Shown one piece after another: positions 11,704 to 39,865 of a stretch of DNA of 64,000 nt. Position 1 is the first letter of the stretch, and every line of letters starts with the position of its first letter. Below the pieces are notes generated by a model. It had not been told where the DNA came from. It saw only the letters and a list, made by a program, of their open reading frames with translations, and made no database searches. A program made the translations under genes and the position numbers. This DNA comes from Dermanyssus gallinae (lineage: Eukaryota > Arthropoda > Arachnida > Mesostigmata > Dermanyssidae). The DNA is taken from NCBI GenBank assembly GCA_003439945.1, contig QVRM01005224.1, positions 496,001-560,000 of the forward strand, read 5' to 3'.

Positions 11704-11780
11704 GCGTGGCCGGTCTGGATCTCGAACCCAGTCCTCCCAAATGCAAGGCAAAGGCTTTGCCACTAAGCCATCTTGCTCGG
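11704..11780 (-). mobile_element. tRNA-like head of a second SINE family
   Basis: On the minus strand, CCGAGCAAGATGGCTTAGTGG (A box TGGCTTAGTGG) is followed by GGGTTCGAGATCC, a B box with one extra base. The spacing fits a tRNA, but the extra base and poor acceptor-stem pairing argue against a working tRNA gene. A/T-rich sequence follows on the minus strand. Called a tRNA-derived SINE remnant by structure only; no second copy was found. Confidence 0.5.
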
Positions 11781-13122
11781 TTAGTTTAAAGTTTTTGAGA
11801 CAAAATATTTTTGAAAATTTGGGAGTTACAAAAAGCCACCACACTTTATCGAACGAGTGGAAATTCTGGAAATATGAAATTTGTTTATACCATTAACTGG
11901 TTGATCACTGATCTGACGTCACTCATGTACTGATCCCATCATGATAACATGTTTTCGATATTTCCAAGGTGGACATGATGTAAACGTTGAGTATCGGGTA
12001 CGGAATTCTAGCGTTGAAGATCAGGATAACAAATGTCGTAATTTGCAATAAATGACATAAGGCAACACCGACATGACAAGACAATCTTTTTTGACGTAAA
12101 TATGCCTCGGCTGGGGTTGTGTAGCATCGTTCTAGCCCGATGTCGCATTGAAGACGCTATTGCTAAAGATTACCGGTTGCGGGTGCTGATTTTTACTCGT
12201 CGAGGCAAGCTTCCTGCTAAAAGCGTATGGTGTTGTGTTGTCACATTTACTTGATTATTTCTACCATGCTTGCATTTTAATGCTAGCTGTTAACAGTTAC
12301 ACGGTTACGTGACGGTATATTACAAACAATATCAACGTTTATATAGCTTGGAGCTTCCTTGTAGGTCAGGGTACCGTGGACATGTTGATAAAAAGCGTAA
12401 GAAGGAACTCGTACTATATTACATACTTACCCGACCTGGTTGTTTAATAATGGTAAGAGTCATTCTGACAATCAAGGACAGACAGATGGGTAGGCTGGCG
12501 CAGCACTACACGGATTTCTGTTCAAACGGAGTGACCGCAAACCTTGCTCAAGGGTTCTCAACACCAACATCAATCTTCTTTGAAGTTTCAATCTAACAGA
12601 GCCTTCAACCGTTGGGTAGCCGCCTTACTGAAACCGACTCAACTCATTTAATGAATATATTCTACTTTTTCAGCGCATGACGAATGATTTAGAGTGCTGG
12701 TTTTCTTTTCAAAAATATTTGAGAACTCTCGACCGAATATCATGACAGACGCGTGTTCTACTACGCGTAAGCGGCTCATAGAAGTTCCGATCGAGTGGGC
12801 TGGAGCCGATGAGGTAGTTTAAAATTTCAAAAGAGTCAGCCAGTTGCGTTAAATAGGGGTAATGCTAACCAGTTTTAATCAATGGGTACACATAATTCAA
12901 CCAGTCAAAAATCATCTCTCAGAACCCGTGTGAGCTCGTCTATTCGTCGTCTCTGTTTGGCAATTCCTATAGTAAACTCAACAAATTACTTCGTTGCAAA
13001 AGAGAGATGTACAATACAAAGGACAAATAACTGTGTTTCCTTTTCAGTTAAAAAAAGTTGCCACATACGACACCGTTTGTAATCTTTACGTACGTATTAC
13101 GTTTTTTGAGGCAGCAGTGGTA
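11781..13122. other. Intergenic stretch, nothing recognised
   Basis: A/T-rich DNA with short open frames (12309-12596, 12882-13082) that show no domain I recognise. Confidence 0.4.
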
Positions 13123-13155
13123 ACGTTGTATGCTGCAGGTTGCAACATACAACGT
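13123..13155. repeat. Short stem-loop
   Basis: ACGTTGTATG at 13123-13132 pairs perfectly with CATACAACGT at 13146-13155 across a 13-base loop. Flanking bases pair imperfectly for about ten more positions. It lies upstream of complexin. Function unknown. Confidence 0.6.
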
Positions 13156-13284
13156 CATTTGCTACAATGAATTTATTTACAATTTGCGGTATTTATGGGT
13201 TTCAGTTTAAAGAAACGTAAATTAGAGCTGCTGCACAGTTGCAGATATATACGTGAGTAAGTCTTGTGTGTTTGTATATATGTT

Positions 13285-13309
13285 TATATATATATATATA
13301 TATATATAT
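13285..13309. repeat. (AT)n microsatellite
   Basis: A TA run of about 25 bases. Confidence 0.9.
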
Positions 13310-13919
13310 TATAAGGCAAAATAAAGGGGCACGGGATGAAAGCTATCGAACTAAACTTTGCAAACTCACTGGGGATCACTGATGGATTCAATTTGACATG
13401 CGTTATTTACCGGCTTAGTGCGCACGCTGGTTTTGGAGAAAGGCCTAGTTAGGCCGACGTATCAGAAAATCTGCAGGTGGGCCAGTTTGTACATGTATAT
13501 ATAGAGCACCTACAACGAAGAATTTTTGAAAAATGTTTTTGCACATCTTCAAGCAAGCTGAGATATAGTGTGACCACAAAACTCCCGCGTTTTGCAGTTT
13601 TTTATAGACATCGAACCCGATGAAACAGTAGATCTTAGAATCATCAGCGTATTCCAGATGCTTTTAGGTAGAGGTAGTGTTGTATGCTTTATATGTAAAT
13701 AAGATATACCAGCAGCCTTCAGGGCGGTAGCGGAAATGTTGAAGCAGTCGTTAACCCAAAATCTAAAAATCGGCTGTAAGGATAAGAACTGCTGAAGGAC
13801 AAAACTCTAATTTTAAATGCCCAACACGCTCATTTGTATTAGTTAAAGAAAATTCGAAAACGCGAATTATATATATATGTATATTAATAGATTTAATTCT
13901 TGTTTTCATAACATAGTGG

Positions 13920-13949
13920 GTGCATATAACTCTGTAGAGTTATATGCAC
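13920..13949. repeat. Near-perfect palindrome
   Basis: GTGCATATAACTCT (13920-13933) and its exact reverse complement (13936-13949) are separated by two bases. No motif or element boundary is evident around it. Confidence 0.85.
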
Positions 13950-15245
13950 TTACATATATTATTGCATTATGGTATATTATTGCATATTATAGCATACTGC
14001 TTTGTAAAATTTTCAATGTTCTATGAGCCGGTGTTCGAGCAGCCCTTGGGCTAAATGTTTGCAGCGTCCAGCGTAAGTGGAACTGTTGCACTGTCTTCAA
14101 ACGTTGTTTCATTGACTTGCTTATAGACGTGCCGCTCATATGGTTAGTTCAAATCAACTTAAAGCCGGACTAGATCACGCAAGGTTGGAGTCCCCAAGTA
14201 ATCCACAAGACTTATAAACTAACGCTTAACTATTTCGTACTCCCTCGTAGTTCGGCTAGCATAAAGTAGTCTAATAAGTAAGCTATAAATAAGCTAGTTC
14301 CTCTAAAGGGTGCACTCAGAAAGAGCTCGCGGACGCCAAGCCTCGATGGTGCAGCCGACTCAAAGCTCTAGACGCCCAGCATTGTACCTACTGAGATACC
14401 GTCTCTGTCCACGACCCGCGTAATGTATCAACTCCGATGTTTGCCAGTGTTCAAAAGGCGCGACCAACAACAGCGTTATGTAAATAGGTACTCCGAGAGA
14501 CTCTACAATTTCTACTAAACGTTGATTTAAAATATTTTTCTTGGACTCAAGTTACGCTTTCCTTTGGTGCTGGTGGTTTAGGGGTATGCAGTCGATGTTG
14601 CCCTATCTTGACTAACCATCATGTGGCAGCTATGTACAATGTACAGTGTAAACACTGCATGCTATTCCGTCCTACAGGTTACTGGTTTTGTGTATATTGA
14701 GAAACATGTCTCGAGTTGTGCAGTACAGAAGTTGTGCAGAAGTGTGTGTAGAGTTTTCCAGTAAGAGATGGCTCCGGACCCTACAAAGGCTATAAACCAA
14801 CAAACAACGTAAGCTCAAAGAGTCACACTGCAACATTCAGGGACAGCATTTAAACATATGTCACCTCGTTGCACATGGATTACTACCCATTGCTGCCCGG
14901 CACCTGTTCGCGATTTGCTGTGAAAAGGTAGTTCCCATATAGTAGACCCTGAGGCTGCATCTATTCAACTTACTCGACGCAACTTGATTGTTCTCGTTTT
15001 AAGCGATAAGCAGGCCAAACGCAAGACAGCTAAGCCAATTTTCCTGTGGGGTCACTATGTTTTAACTCAGGTGTCAGCCAACCTCAAGGAAGACCTTAGC
15101 GAAGAAAATAGAGAGCATTCTGAGGAGAACCTTATTCCAGTGAAATGGTCTTCTCCACAGTTAGAAACACACTCTTTTTAACCACCTCGATAAAGACCTT
15201 TTTGAGAGTGCGTTCGAGCGCGACGCTCCTCTATTGATTTGGATC
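13950..15245. other. Intergenic stretch, nothing recognised
   Basis: No supported gene. Open frames such as 14984-15181 have no domain I can identify. Confidence 0.4.
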
Positions 15246-15249
15246 GCCC

Positions 15250-15830
15250 ACATGATTACCGCTTTTTGGCGTAAAACGAAGCGGGAGTGTCCCATTGTGC
15301 CAGGACTGCCGACTTTGCCCAAATCTAGTAGTAGAGCTCACTTTTCCTACCGGGCAGGCTCCGTAGTGCGGTGGCAATCTTCTCGTCGGTGAAAGGCAAG
15401 TTCATGTGGCGCTCTAATGTGAGCGCTCTCTCGATTACGGGATCAAATATCGGATTACGCTTATCCAGCATCAAAGCAGTCACGTGCTGATAAACCTGCT
15501 GCTCTGTGGTCCTGCGCAGGCCTTTCTGTTAACGGCGAATTAGGTGGACGACGGCAAAGCCTTAGCTATCTTAAGCAGGCGAGAGTCTTTCTGCTCTTGA
15601 GAGCGGCGCCTGCTATTCATGAGGAGGATCTATGTTGCCCCTAGACCACCCTCCACTTAGCGACTATCTGGAGATCAGGATGTAGCGCCCTTGCCCGTAG
15701 TTGGCCTGGTTGAACCAAGGCCAGGACCGTCTCCGTCATCTTCTTTTTTTTAGCTATTGCAACCACTACAGCTTCCTCAAGAGCACTGTTGCTCTGGTCA
15801 ATATCGCCGCCCATTGTAAGCAACCTTTAC
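15250..15830 (-). pseudogene. R1-like LINE fragment from the segment before RT
   Basis: The minus strand at about 15510-15330 reads QQVYQHVTALMLDKRNP, then LPFTDEKIATALRSLPGRKS. This resembles the conserved segment just upstream of LINE reverse transcriptases, where an 'F T x E E I . . A L . . L P . G K' pattern precedes the first RT motif. The open frame 15823-15641 upstream is basic and fits the preceding linker loosely. RT motifs do not follow. A small 5' or internal remnant; clade uncertain. Confidence 0.45.
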
Positions 15831-17204
15831 TCGTGCTCACGAGCATGAAAATTAAGGTGCCATGATGGGAGCGTAATGGGTGGCGGCTGGAAACACGCCC
15901 ATGACCGGGCTACGCGCAGAAACGCCAGCACTGAAAGGTGCTTTTGAGGCAGAATGTTAAGGACTTCGCATCATTAAAATTCCATTGGACATTGCAGAAT
16001 ATGAAACAAAGGTGAATGGTGCTTTCTTTATTTATAAGTCTCATGTCTCTTGGACTTCTAAGCAAACTTCTTCTACACAGAAGTTCTATCAGCATATCCC
16101 TCTTTCCGCCGATAGCGCCCCTAACTATACAATAATTGCATACAAATGTGGGCAACTGCAGACTGAAGCCTATAAAGCCCGCACTGACTGCATCGGCTAC
16201 CTCGATATTGTCGTACAGAAGTGGCAAGTAACACACAGTGTAAAAAGAAATTGAACTTAGGCGAGCGTTAACCAACTCCAATCTCGACACACACATTGCA
16301 ACCCTGCCCGTGTGTAGATTGATATTCTACCTATGAATTTACCTTGCGCTCCACCGGGAAAGGCCAACGTCTGGCCAACACATGAAACCCTCGATCTCTC
16401 ATTGAAATGCAGTTCCTTCCAAATAAAAGTTTCTGGAAGTTGCTCACACCTCTAAACATACGTTCTGGTACTAGTCCTAGTGTTCCGAATTAACCGTCGC
16501 AGTTCTACAGCAATACTTTGCAAATGCCATATCGTCATGCAGCTCCCGCAGCGGCAGGATGCGTCATTGTTGAGCCGCTAGAGCTCAGTTTTGTGAACGT
16601 TAAATCTTGGCTGTGGGTCAGCCCGAAAACTTTTAGAGCCGGCCAGGGCATATATACACATTCGAGCATCCTGAGGGGAAGCTTGGCTTCATAATGCTAA
16701 TTAATCTTCTTAACGACTTTCTATGCCAAACAGAATTGAAATCATTTTATTTAGCCATGGCAAAGCGCACGCTGGTGCAGGCCACTGTGATTAGATTAGT
16801 AGCTATTCGAGACATTGCTCAGTTCTGTAAATTCTTGAACACGATCTATGGTACGGGAGCAGACTCAATAGTTGAAGAACAAATTTTGAGAGACATAACA
16901 TTCAACAAAAACGTCAAGCAATCAGATGGCGATTTCAAAAAGAGCCTAACATTCGTCAGTCCATCGAACATAAACTAGAAGCTCATATCTTCAACGATAC
17001 ACAGGGCTGTGTTTTTGCGAAGCATGCATCGGGTCGTGGACATGCATGTGCTTCATTTGTTTACGCAGGGGAGAAAGGAGACATACCAAATACAATATAC
17101 TTAGCAAATGTAGCCCGTTCTAACTAGGCCTATAGGTGCACTAAACGAGTCCAGATGAACTATCGGCTAACAACTTTTATTCTGATCTTGTGCTTTGATT
17201 GCAG
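15831..17204. other. Upstream flank of complexin exon 1
   Basis: No supported coding sequence. The 3' end is pyrimidine-rich and closes with the acceptor TTGATTGCAG (17195-17204), implying at least one further 5' untranslated exon upstream, which I cannot locate. Confidence 0.45.
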
Positions 17205-17470
17205 TTGCGCGTGAAGTCTTACCAGCCTCCATTAAACAATTAAGCTGGACCGGATAATCACTGATCGTACCAGTTCAGTCATCCAACCAGTCACTGACTG
17301 ACGATACCTAATCCAACCGTTCTAAAAACAACAACGCCCAAAGAAAAGCCTACTGGAACATCATCTCCCACTTAACCACCAATACCCAAACAACCTCACT
17401 CAAAACAACACATCCTTACCTTCATCTCCTGTGGTCAGACCTTAACCAGATCCCACCCGACTAATCAGTG
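17205..17470 (+). other. cpx: Complexin 5' UTR portion of exon 1
   Basis: A splice acceptor at 17203-17204 is followed by 266 bases that are strikingly C/A-rich and G-poor, with repeats like CCAACCAGTCAC. They lead to the ATG in the context ATCAGTGATGG. The compositional break at the acceptor and the similar CAA/CA-rich bias downstream of the gene support this being transcribed. The exon start is inferred and could also be a transcription start within this interval. Confidence 0.55.
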
Positions 17471-32781
<15,311 letters not shown>

Positions 32782-33969
32782 AGGACTTCCCTACAAGCCG
32801 AGACCCGTCGCAATCGAAACCCGTTCCGTGCACATGATGATGACGACGACCACCTCATCGCTTCAACGCCGCCGCTGCTCCTGATGATGGCGATAATGAT
32901 GACGATAATGATGGGATATATGGAAGGAGGGAGCCGGGAATGATTACTCTGCTACATCGACTTCACTTGTAGCAGTAGACGCAGCCGCAGCTCCTCAACC
33001 TAGCAGCAGCAGCAGCAGCAGCCTGAGAACAGCAACGGTAACACCAACACCTAGGCTAGTACGACTATTATTAATTACTATTACGACCACTGCTGCTCCT
33101 GCTGCTACGAAGTAGTTAGTGTCAGTGAGACATGACCTGAGACGATACCACCACAGTCGCAACGCAGACAACGCAGCGAAACGAAGAAGCTGAATAACCT
33201 GAGATACTTCATGGCCTCGACGTCAATTGTTGGTGTTGTTCGAGTAGTGGAAGGCAGACAGTCATGGCCAAAATGAGCCAACGAACGGAACACTCATCAT
33301 CATCAACAATAACAACAACAACAACAACAACAACGGCGACAACAGCAACAACAACAACAACGGCGACAACGGCTACACAAATCAACGATCGTCGCCTGCG
33401 ACCACTCGTCTGCTTGGCAATTCTGGCTTGCTAACGCCCGCCGCCGCTGCTTTCATCATCATCATCATCCGCATCATTATCATCATGATCATCCCATCAA
33501 CATCATCATCATCATCGCCATCAATACATCATCATCGTCGTCGTCGTTGTTGTCATCGCATATGCCGCCACCTTCTCTTCCGTAGCAGGTGGGAGTAACA
33601 GCTCTACAGGCTGAAAGCAGCAATGACGATCCCGATGATATTGGCGTTTGTTCCTTGTTCAAGTAAGGACGACAGTCACAACAACAACAACAACAACAAC
33701 AACGACGACGACGGCGGCAGCGGAAAGGTGGAGGTGGTGGAGATTTGCGATGCCCACCCTGACAACGACAACGAATCAACAATCAAACAGACAGACAGAC
33801 ATGTATGGAAGATACACACGCAGACGAATACAGACCTAGTCGCACAAACCAACAAATTGGGAAGACACCAAACTAAACGCAAGCTATACGAAGAAGTGCC
33901 ATTCGCTGCTAGCAGGTGATTACCACTATGGCTATGGCCGATCATTTCGACTCGACAAAGCCTAAACGC

Positions 33970-33975
33970 AATAAA
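33970..33975 (+). promoter_or_regulatory. First AATAAA downstream of the complexin stop
   Basis: The nearest canonical poly(A) signal I found, about 1.2 kb after the stop codon. It would give a conventional short 3' UTR. Usage is not shown by sequence. Confidence 0.35.
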
Positions 33976-35838
33976 CCAATTGTCACTCGAACCGAACTGT
34001 ATGTACATTCGACACATTATTCGAGCAAGGAAAAAAGACGATGCTCTGCTAAACGACGCACTTACGATGAGCGTCCGACCTTCAGCAACTGACTACGGAT
34101 GTCAATAGAGCAATAGAGCCTTAATGCCAAGCTTGCATTAACGGCACTGAACACTTTAAAACACAATATGTGCAGTACACTATGCGTAAATCGATAAACA
34201 AGGAACAGGAGAATAAGGACACGACTTTAGGAAGTTATCGCCTCAAAGCAAGTAGGTATAAACGACACAGTAATCGGTCGCTACTGCTGTCGAGCAGCCC
34301 ATTTCGGCTTATCCAATCGGCTGTAAGCTTTTGCCATGACTAATCTAAGGTATTCTTGGGAATCCACGAACTGGTTGGTAACTGACTTGACGCGTGCGCT
34401 AACTGCTCGTTACCGGCGTCACCATATACATAATCATCATCGTCATTTTTATTCGCATCGACGAATCCACCTCCACCACCTTACTAGAACAACACCAATT
34501 ACAATTAATGCCGAAATAGTCAAGTAGCCGAAAAACGTGCTAAACAGAAACAGAACCAGCAGCAGCGGCATTAAAGCTTAACTGCATTGTGGAGATGGGC
34601 TGACCAGTAGAAGGGCAGCAGAAATCGAATCGAATCGACACAACTGGCTACAGTATAGCTCGTAGGTCGACAAGACGATATTGTAGTGGTATAGTTCAAA
34701 GCAAGCGGATCATTTACGCGTTTCCGGATTTTGCTCGGAATGGATGCTTCGAGCAGCAAGAACATGACTGATTCCGGCACACATACGAACCATCCATCGT
34801 CAAAATGTACCATGGAAGGAAAGGAGCTTCTTTCCGCATATGCAGCAGCTGCATGCATGCATGTATGTATGTACAGGTATGTATGCATGTCTAGCATGAT
34901 GTAGTCGGTGGAAAGTGTCCCGCGCACGTACGCATTCGACAAAGTGTGTGCGTTCTACAAGAGGCGGGACTGCCCGCCCACCGCAGAATGCATCATCGAT
35001 GACGATGACTGAAGATTGCAGTGTCACGGTAAGGGCTGCTTCGAACGAATTTAATAGTACCGATTCGAGTCGGCACGTTGAAGATGTTTATTTGTTGGAA
35101 TTTTGAAAAAACATCATGCAAGTTGTGGATGATCCCGCGATGTTTGGTTGGGGAATTCCGATCGACCACTAAACGAGGTCATATGCGGCCAACTGTAATC
35201 GTGTTTTGTAGTGCTCACATTTGCTAGAATATAACGAGCGCTTCCAGCGCTGTCCTTCGGCGGCCACAAGCAAAAGTCGACGAACTTTTCACTCGTTCTA
35301 AACTGTTGAATGCTCATTTATGTGCCTTACTGTGTTCCCTTGTTTCTCACTCAATCAAGCTTCGTGCTTAGCTCTCCGTCAGAGAGCGAGAGAGAGCGGG
35401 CGAAAGAAAGAGGGAGAGAGAGAGAGATGCCAACATGCGTGAACAAGCGCAGCGTCATCTGTCCGATTTCATTCCAAGCATCCATGGCAGCAACAGCAGC
35501 AGCAGCAACAGCAGCCGTAGTTGTTGTTTACTTGACGGAATCCAAATCCATATTTCCACCTGCCATGCATGCAAGCGAGCGACGGAGCGAGTAAGAGCGA
35601 GTAAGCACGGCCCAGCATGCGCTTGACTGATGGAGATTTATCCATCATCTCATTGTGCACGGTCGGGAGACGATGCGGCGGTGGTCTGCTACTTACGATA
35701 TGCTCGTTCGTCTACATACAATGATCTCCTTCCTTTTTACCTGCTGCTGCTGCTGCTACTACTACTACTACTACCTCACTAACCACGACGCAGCACGAAG
35801 CAAAGCCAGCAAGATATGATCATTCTATAACTATATCC

Positions 35839-35840
<2 letters not shown>

Positions 35841-35892
<52 letters not shown>
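35841..35892. repeat. (AT)n microsatellite
   Basis: A TA run of 52 bases. Confidence 0.95.
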
Positions 35893-35895
<3 letters not shown>

Positions 35896-36158
35896 GCACA
35901 CACATAGCACATGACAGCGATTCCCTCAGTACCCAACATTCACGTAGACAGGCTGGCAGAGAGAGACACACGCCCTCACACCGTCACACCATCAAACACC
36001 CATCGTTAGACACACTACGTCATATCGACCGACCAATAATACGCACATGCCCGCAGGTGCGTGCGTGCGTGCATAAGGTACAACAACAGCAACAGTGTGG
36101 TGCGGATAGTGTGTTTCCAGCAAAGCCACTCAGTGAGTCGCAGCACATCTTACCATAG

Positions 36159-36208
36159 AGCAAACACAACGATAAACGCATTAAGCAAACACAACGATAA
36201 ACGCATAA
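36159..36208 (+). repeat. 25-bp tandem duplication
   Basis: Two consecutive copies of a unit beginning AGCAAACACAACGATAAACG, differing only at the last bases. Confidence 0.85.
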
Positions 36209-37333
36209 GCCTCCTTTGGGGATAGGCCTCATATAATATTATTACGACGCTTATAGTTATCCTCGTTATCGTAGTAGCAGTAGAAGAAGTAGCAGTAGAA
36301 GAAGAAGTAGTAGTAGTAGTAGTATTGCAGGTAATAGTAATTGTAATCGTAGTGGTAATAGTAGTAGTAGTTGTCCTTGTAGTACTGGTAATCGTGGTTG
36401 AATGAATGATGTATCAATAGGCTCGATTGAGGAGCAAGCGTGGGCAGGAGCTAAGGGAAGATCTTCCGCAGCCCAACCAGACATCACCCCATGGCAAGAC
36501 AGTAAAGAAGAGAGAAATAGAAAGCCTATTTGTTCGCGACTGGTGTATCGGTTGAGCAGACACTGCTGTATTGTCAAGCGCACGATTGTATCGAGAAGCC
36601 GGGTCGTGTCGTCAGCCACGTCATCAATCAGCCCTGCATAATGATGACCGAAACATTAAAAAGCTAGTTGCAGGTCTTTAGTAATATATAATGATTATTG
36701 GGGTGACTGTGGTGGTGGTGGTGGTAAGACCATCTCAGCCAATGTGCTCTTTTTGTAGAAACACACCGGCCTAAATATCGGTACGCACCATATGAGGAGG
36801 ATTCGAATAGAACACTCTAGCAGGACGACAAGTCGTTAAAGACCAACTCAAAATTTTACAACCGTTCCCAGCTAACCACTTCCGCAAAGACCAACCGATC
36901 CGAAACAAAGCAATTCGTTAGCCCTGATGGATACATATAATACGGCGTGCTATCAACAAGCACCTCCCCCCCCCGACACACTCGAACTCATCGATCTCCC
37001 TCCCATTCATCAATGCATCAATCGACTCGACACCCGGCTATTGCTGCGGCAGCGACCCGATTGTGCCGCCATTTCTCGTTGATCGATTGCATCATACAAC
37101 AACAACAAGCCATTCAATCTGACAGCCAGTTAATGGTGATTACAATGATGACGACGACGTTAGATAGCTGCGTCTGTCACTAGCTAGCTCCCGTCAACCG
37201 GAGCAGCTTACCTTATCTTCAATTTAAAAACCAACCACGCTCGATCTAATATAATACTTCTTGCCTAAACAAACAACCTAATTCACTACATTTACAGTAC
37301 ACACACCTACGCAGGCATATTTAGACACGCATG

Positions 37334-37336
<3 letters not shown>

Positions 37337-37369
<33 letters not shown>
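37337..37369. repeat. (AT)n microsatellite
   Basis: An AT run of about 33 bases. Confidence 0.93.
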
Positions 37370-37372
<3 letters not shown>

Positions 37373-39820
37373 GACATTGGAGAGAGAGAAATACCCAAGC
37401 GTATATTACACCTTAAATATTCAGCCAACTCAGTCATTTTCAAGTAAACACTTTCAAGGTTACTCAAATAATTCAAATGGAATTCCTTAAGACATGACCA
37501 CATGCAGGTCAACATATACGACAACCAAAATAACTACTCAGTATCAGAAATATACTCTTTATAGCTATTGTAGTTGGGTAGATGATAACCAACCGCGCAC
37601 TTCCGATTTCCTAGTAATAACGTTCGAATGTAGCTTCCATTAAACCAATACCAACAACCACAACAACAACAACAGCATCATCACTAATAGCAACGATGAT
37701 AATATCACCATTCGCAGCAGCAGCAGCAGCAACAACAGCAGCAGCAGCAGTAAACAAGCTTACCGATGAAAGAAACGAACAGTGGAGAAGTTTGGTGGCA
37801 CCGTTTGGTTGCACATGGAAAACAGCCGAGTGAATAGTGAAGTGCTCATAAAGCCTCGTTTTGCTCATCACACGTGACACATCATCGAATGGTGGTGGTG
37901 ATGATGAGGATGCTGATGATGATGATGATGGTACATACAGCTTTGACCGCCGAAGCCCTCCACCATACACGTATGATGAAAGCTAAACAGAGTGTGGCTA
38001 GTTTTCATGTAGACAGCTTTGATAGAGCCATCGCGCGTGTGTGTGTGTGCGCATGTGTCTGTGGGCCCATTTGCTCAGTTTCTCAGATATGTTACGCGAG
38101 ATAAAGTTCGATAGTTCGATCAATCGATAGACCGGCCGCCACGCTCTCCAATGAGCTCCATCGCCGGCCGCGTGAGCGGCGTCGTCATCATCATCATCAT
38201 CATTATCATTATGATGGGCATTACGATGAGGATCATCATAAACCACCGACCGCGCACCCTGTACACCAGTCGTCTACCCAACTACTTGAAAGATATCACA
38301 TTGCGAAACGCATATTGCCTATGCATATAATTACAGTTTTCTACGTTTGTTACTTACGTTATACCATTGGGCTACGCTCCTTAAGCTCCTTAAGGCTCTC
38401 TCTCTCTCTCCCTCTCTCCCGAAGCTGATCATTATCAGGCAAACGTTAGCTGTGCTGCAATCACCGTCACACCAGCGCCTTCACCACCACCATGTTATTG
38501 CCCTAGCCCTATTCCTTGTTGTCCGTTGAACCTGGAAGAGACATATGTACGCAATGGTTCGGCGCAAAATGTCCCGCCATCGATGCATCTCAGCGCGTGA
38601 TGATCGCCGGCAACAATAAATGGGCTGTCAACAGCCATGAAACGTCACTGCAGCCGAATGCACGCACAATGTGTCGGTTATGGTGACTTTATTCGTTCGA
38701 ACGTTTCCAATCGTTGACAGTTGACTGTCGCAGTTAGCACTAACTTGACTGATTCAAAGTCCTAAAGACCAAATCCAAGTCAATTCTACTAGCGTCTTGG
38801 CTTCGATCGAAGCACACGTTGCACCGAATACCAACCATCTTACGACCCGCGACACTGAACGATGTCGTTAGCAGCACTGTGTCGTCTGTTGGGGCGGCCA
38901 CACTCTCCTGGCGTACTGTGATTGAACTTCCGTTGAGAGCCAATCCTGCATCTGTTCCTATGGACGCATTCTTCCGGTAAACGACAGTTTAACACGACAG
39001 ACGACCAGAAACCGAAACTGATCTCACGTTTGGCCCTTTTTGCAACTGTCTCCTCCCCGAATCAGCTCTCCTAAACCCGTACTCTTTACAATTTGAGCTG
39101 ATGACGAAAATCACTATTAACTAGTGCAACCGTAGCGTCTACTTTAAGACAGCAATAAGCAAGACTAAGAGCAATATACATATATATATGTATCAAGTTA
39201 CCTAAAGTATGCGTTATTACTTTATCGTGTTCTTCTAGCTCATAACAACTTCGACGTAGACCAAGATGCATGCATGGAAAGTATACATCTCACACGTATT
39301 GTCGAGCATCACTTCACACAAAACGCGTACAAGACTTATGGAACGGAGAGTCATTTTACAGCAATGTAGTGCCAACACAGCCAATCGTTCGTTACAAAAG
39401 AAACCACAAAAACAGCGACCGTTAAGCGAGCATTAACATTATGAGGAGTGCTACTCTGTTGATGTTTGTAGTAAACATTAACAGAGTCTGTTGGGCGATT
39501 GTCGTAGCGAGACTACTCGACGATCATAAACAAGAGTGGCCTGAGAAATACGGCGATGTTGATGTTTGAGATGAATAGCCTACGCCCAATGTCGTACATG
39601 ATGTCTACCTGGATCTGTGTGAGGCTGATGGTGGTGTGATAACAATGAAACTGGCCATTCATTCCTGTTAGTAGACGTGAGTTACTTTTTGTATAGCATA
39701 CACGCCGTTATACTAGCACGACTGGAACGCTAGTAATGGCAGCGCTCGGAAAACAATTCTTGACTTAGGACTTTGCTTCCATGTAAACAAACGGACACAC
39801 ACAGAAAGAGAGAATGCCGG

Positions 39821-39822
39821 GT

Positions 39823-39855
<33 letters not shown>

Positions 39856-39865
39856 GAGAGAGAAA
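39821..39865. repeat. (GA)n repeat
   Basis: A purine run of GA units with one GGGA interruption. Confidence 0.9.

Noticed and set aside
33489..34017. Open frames with poly-Cys, poly-Asp, poly-Asn or poly-Thr
   Set aside because: All arise from CAA, ATC and GAC repeats read in different frames; none is conserved-looking.
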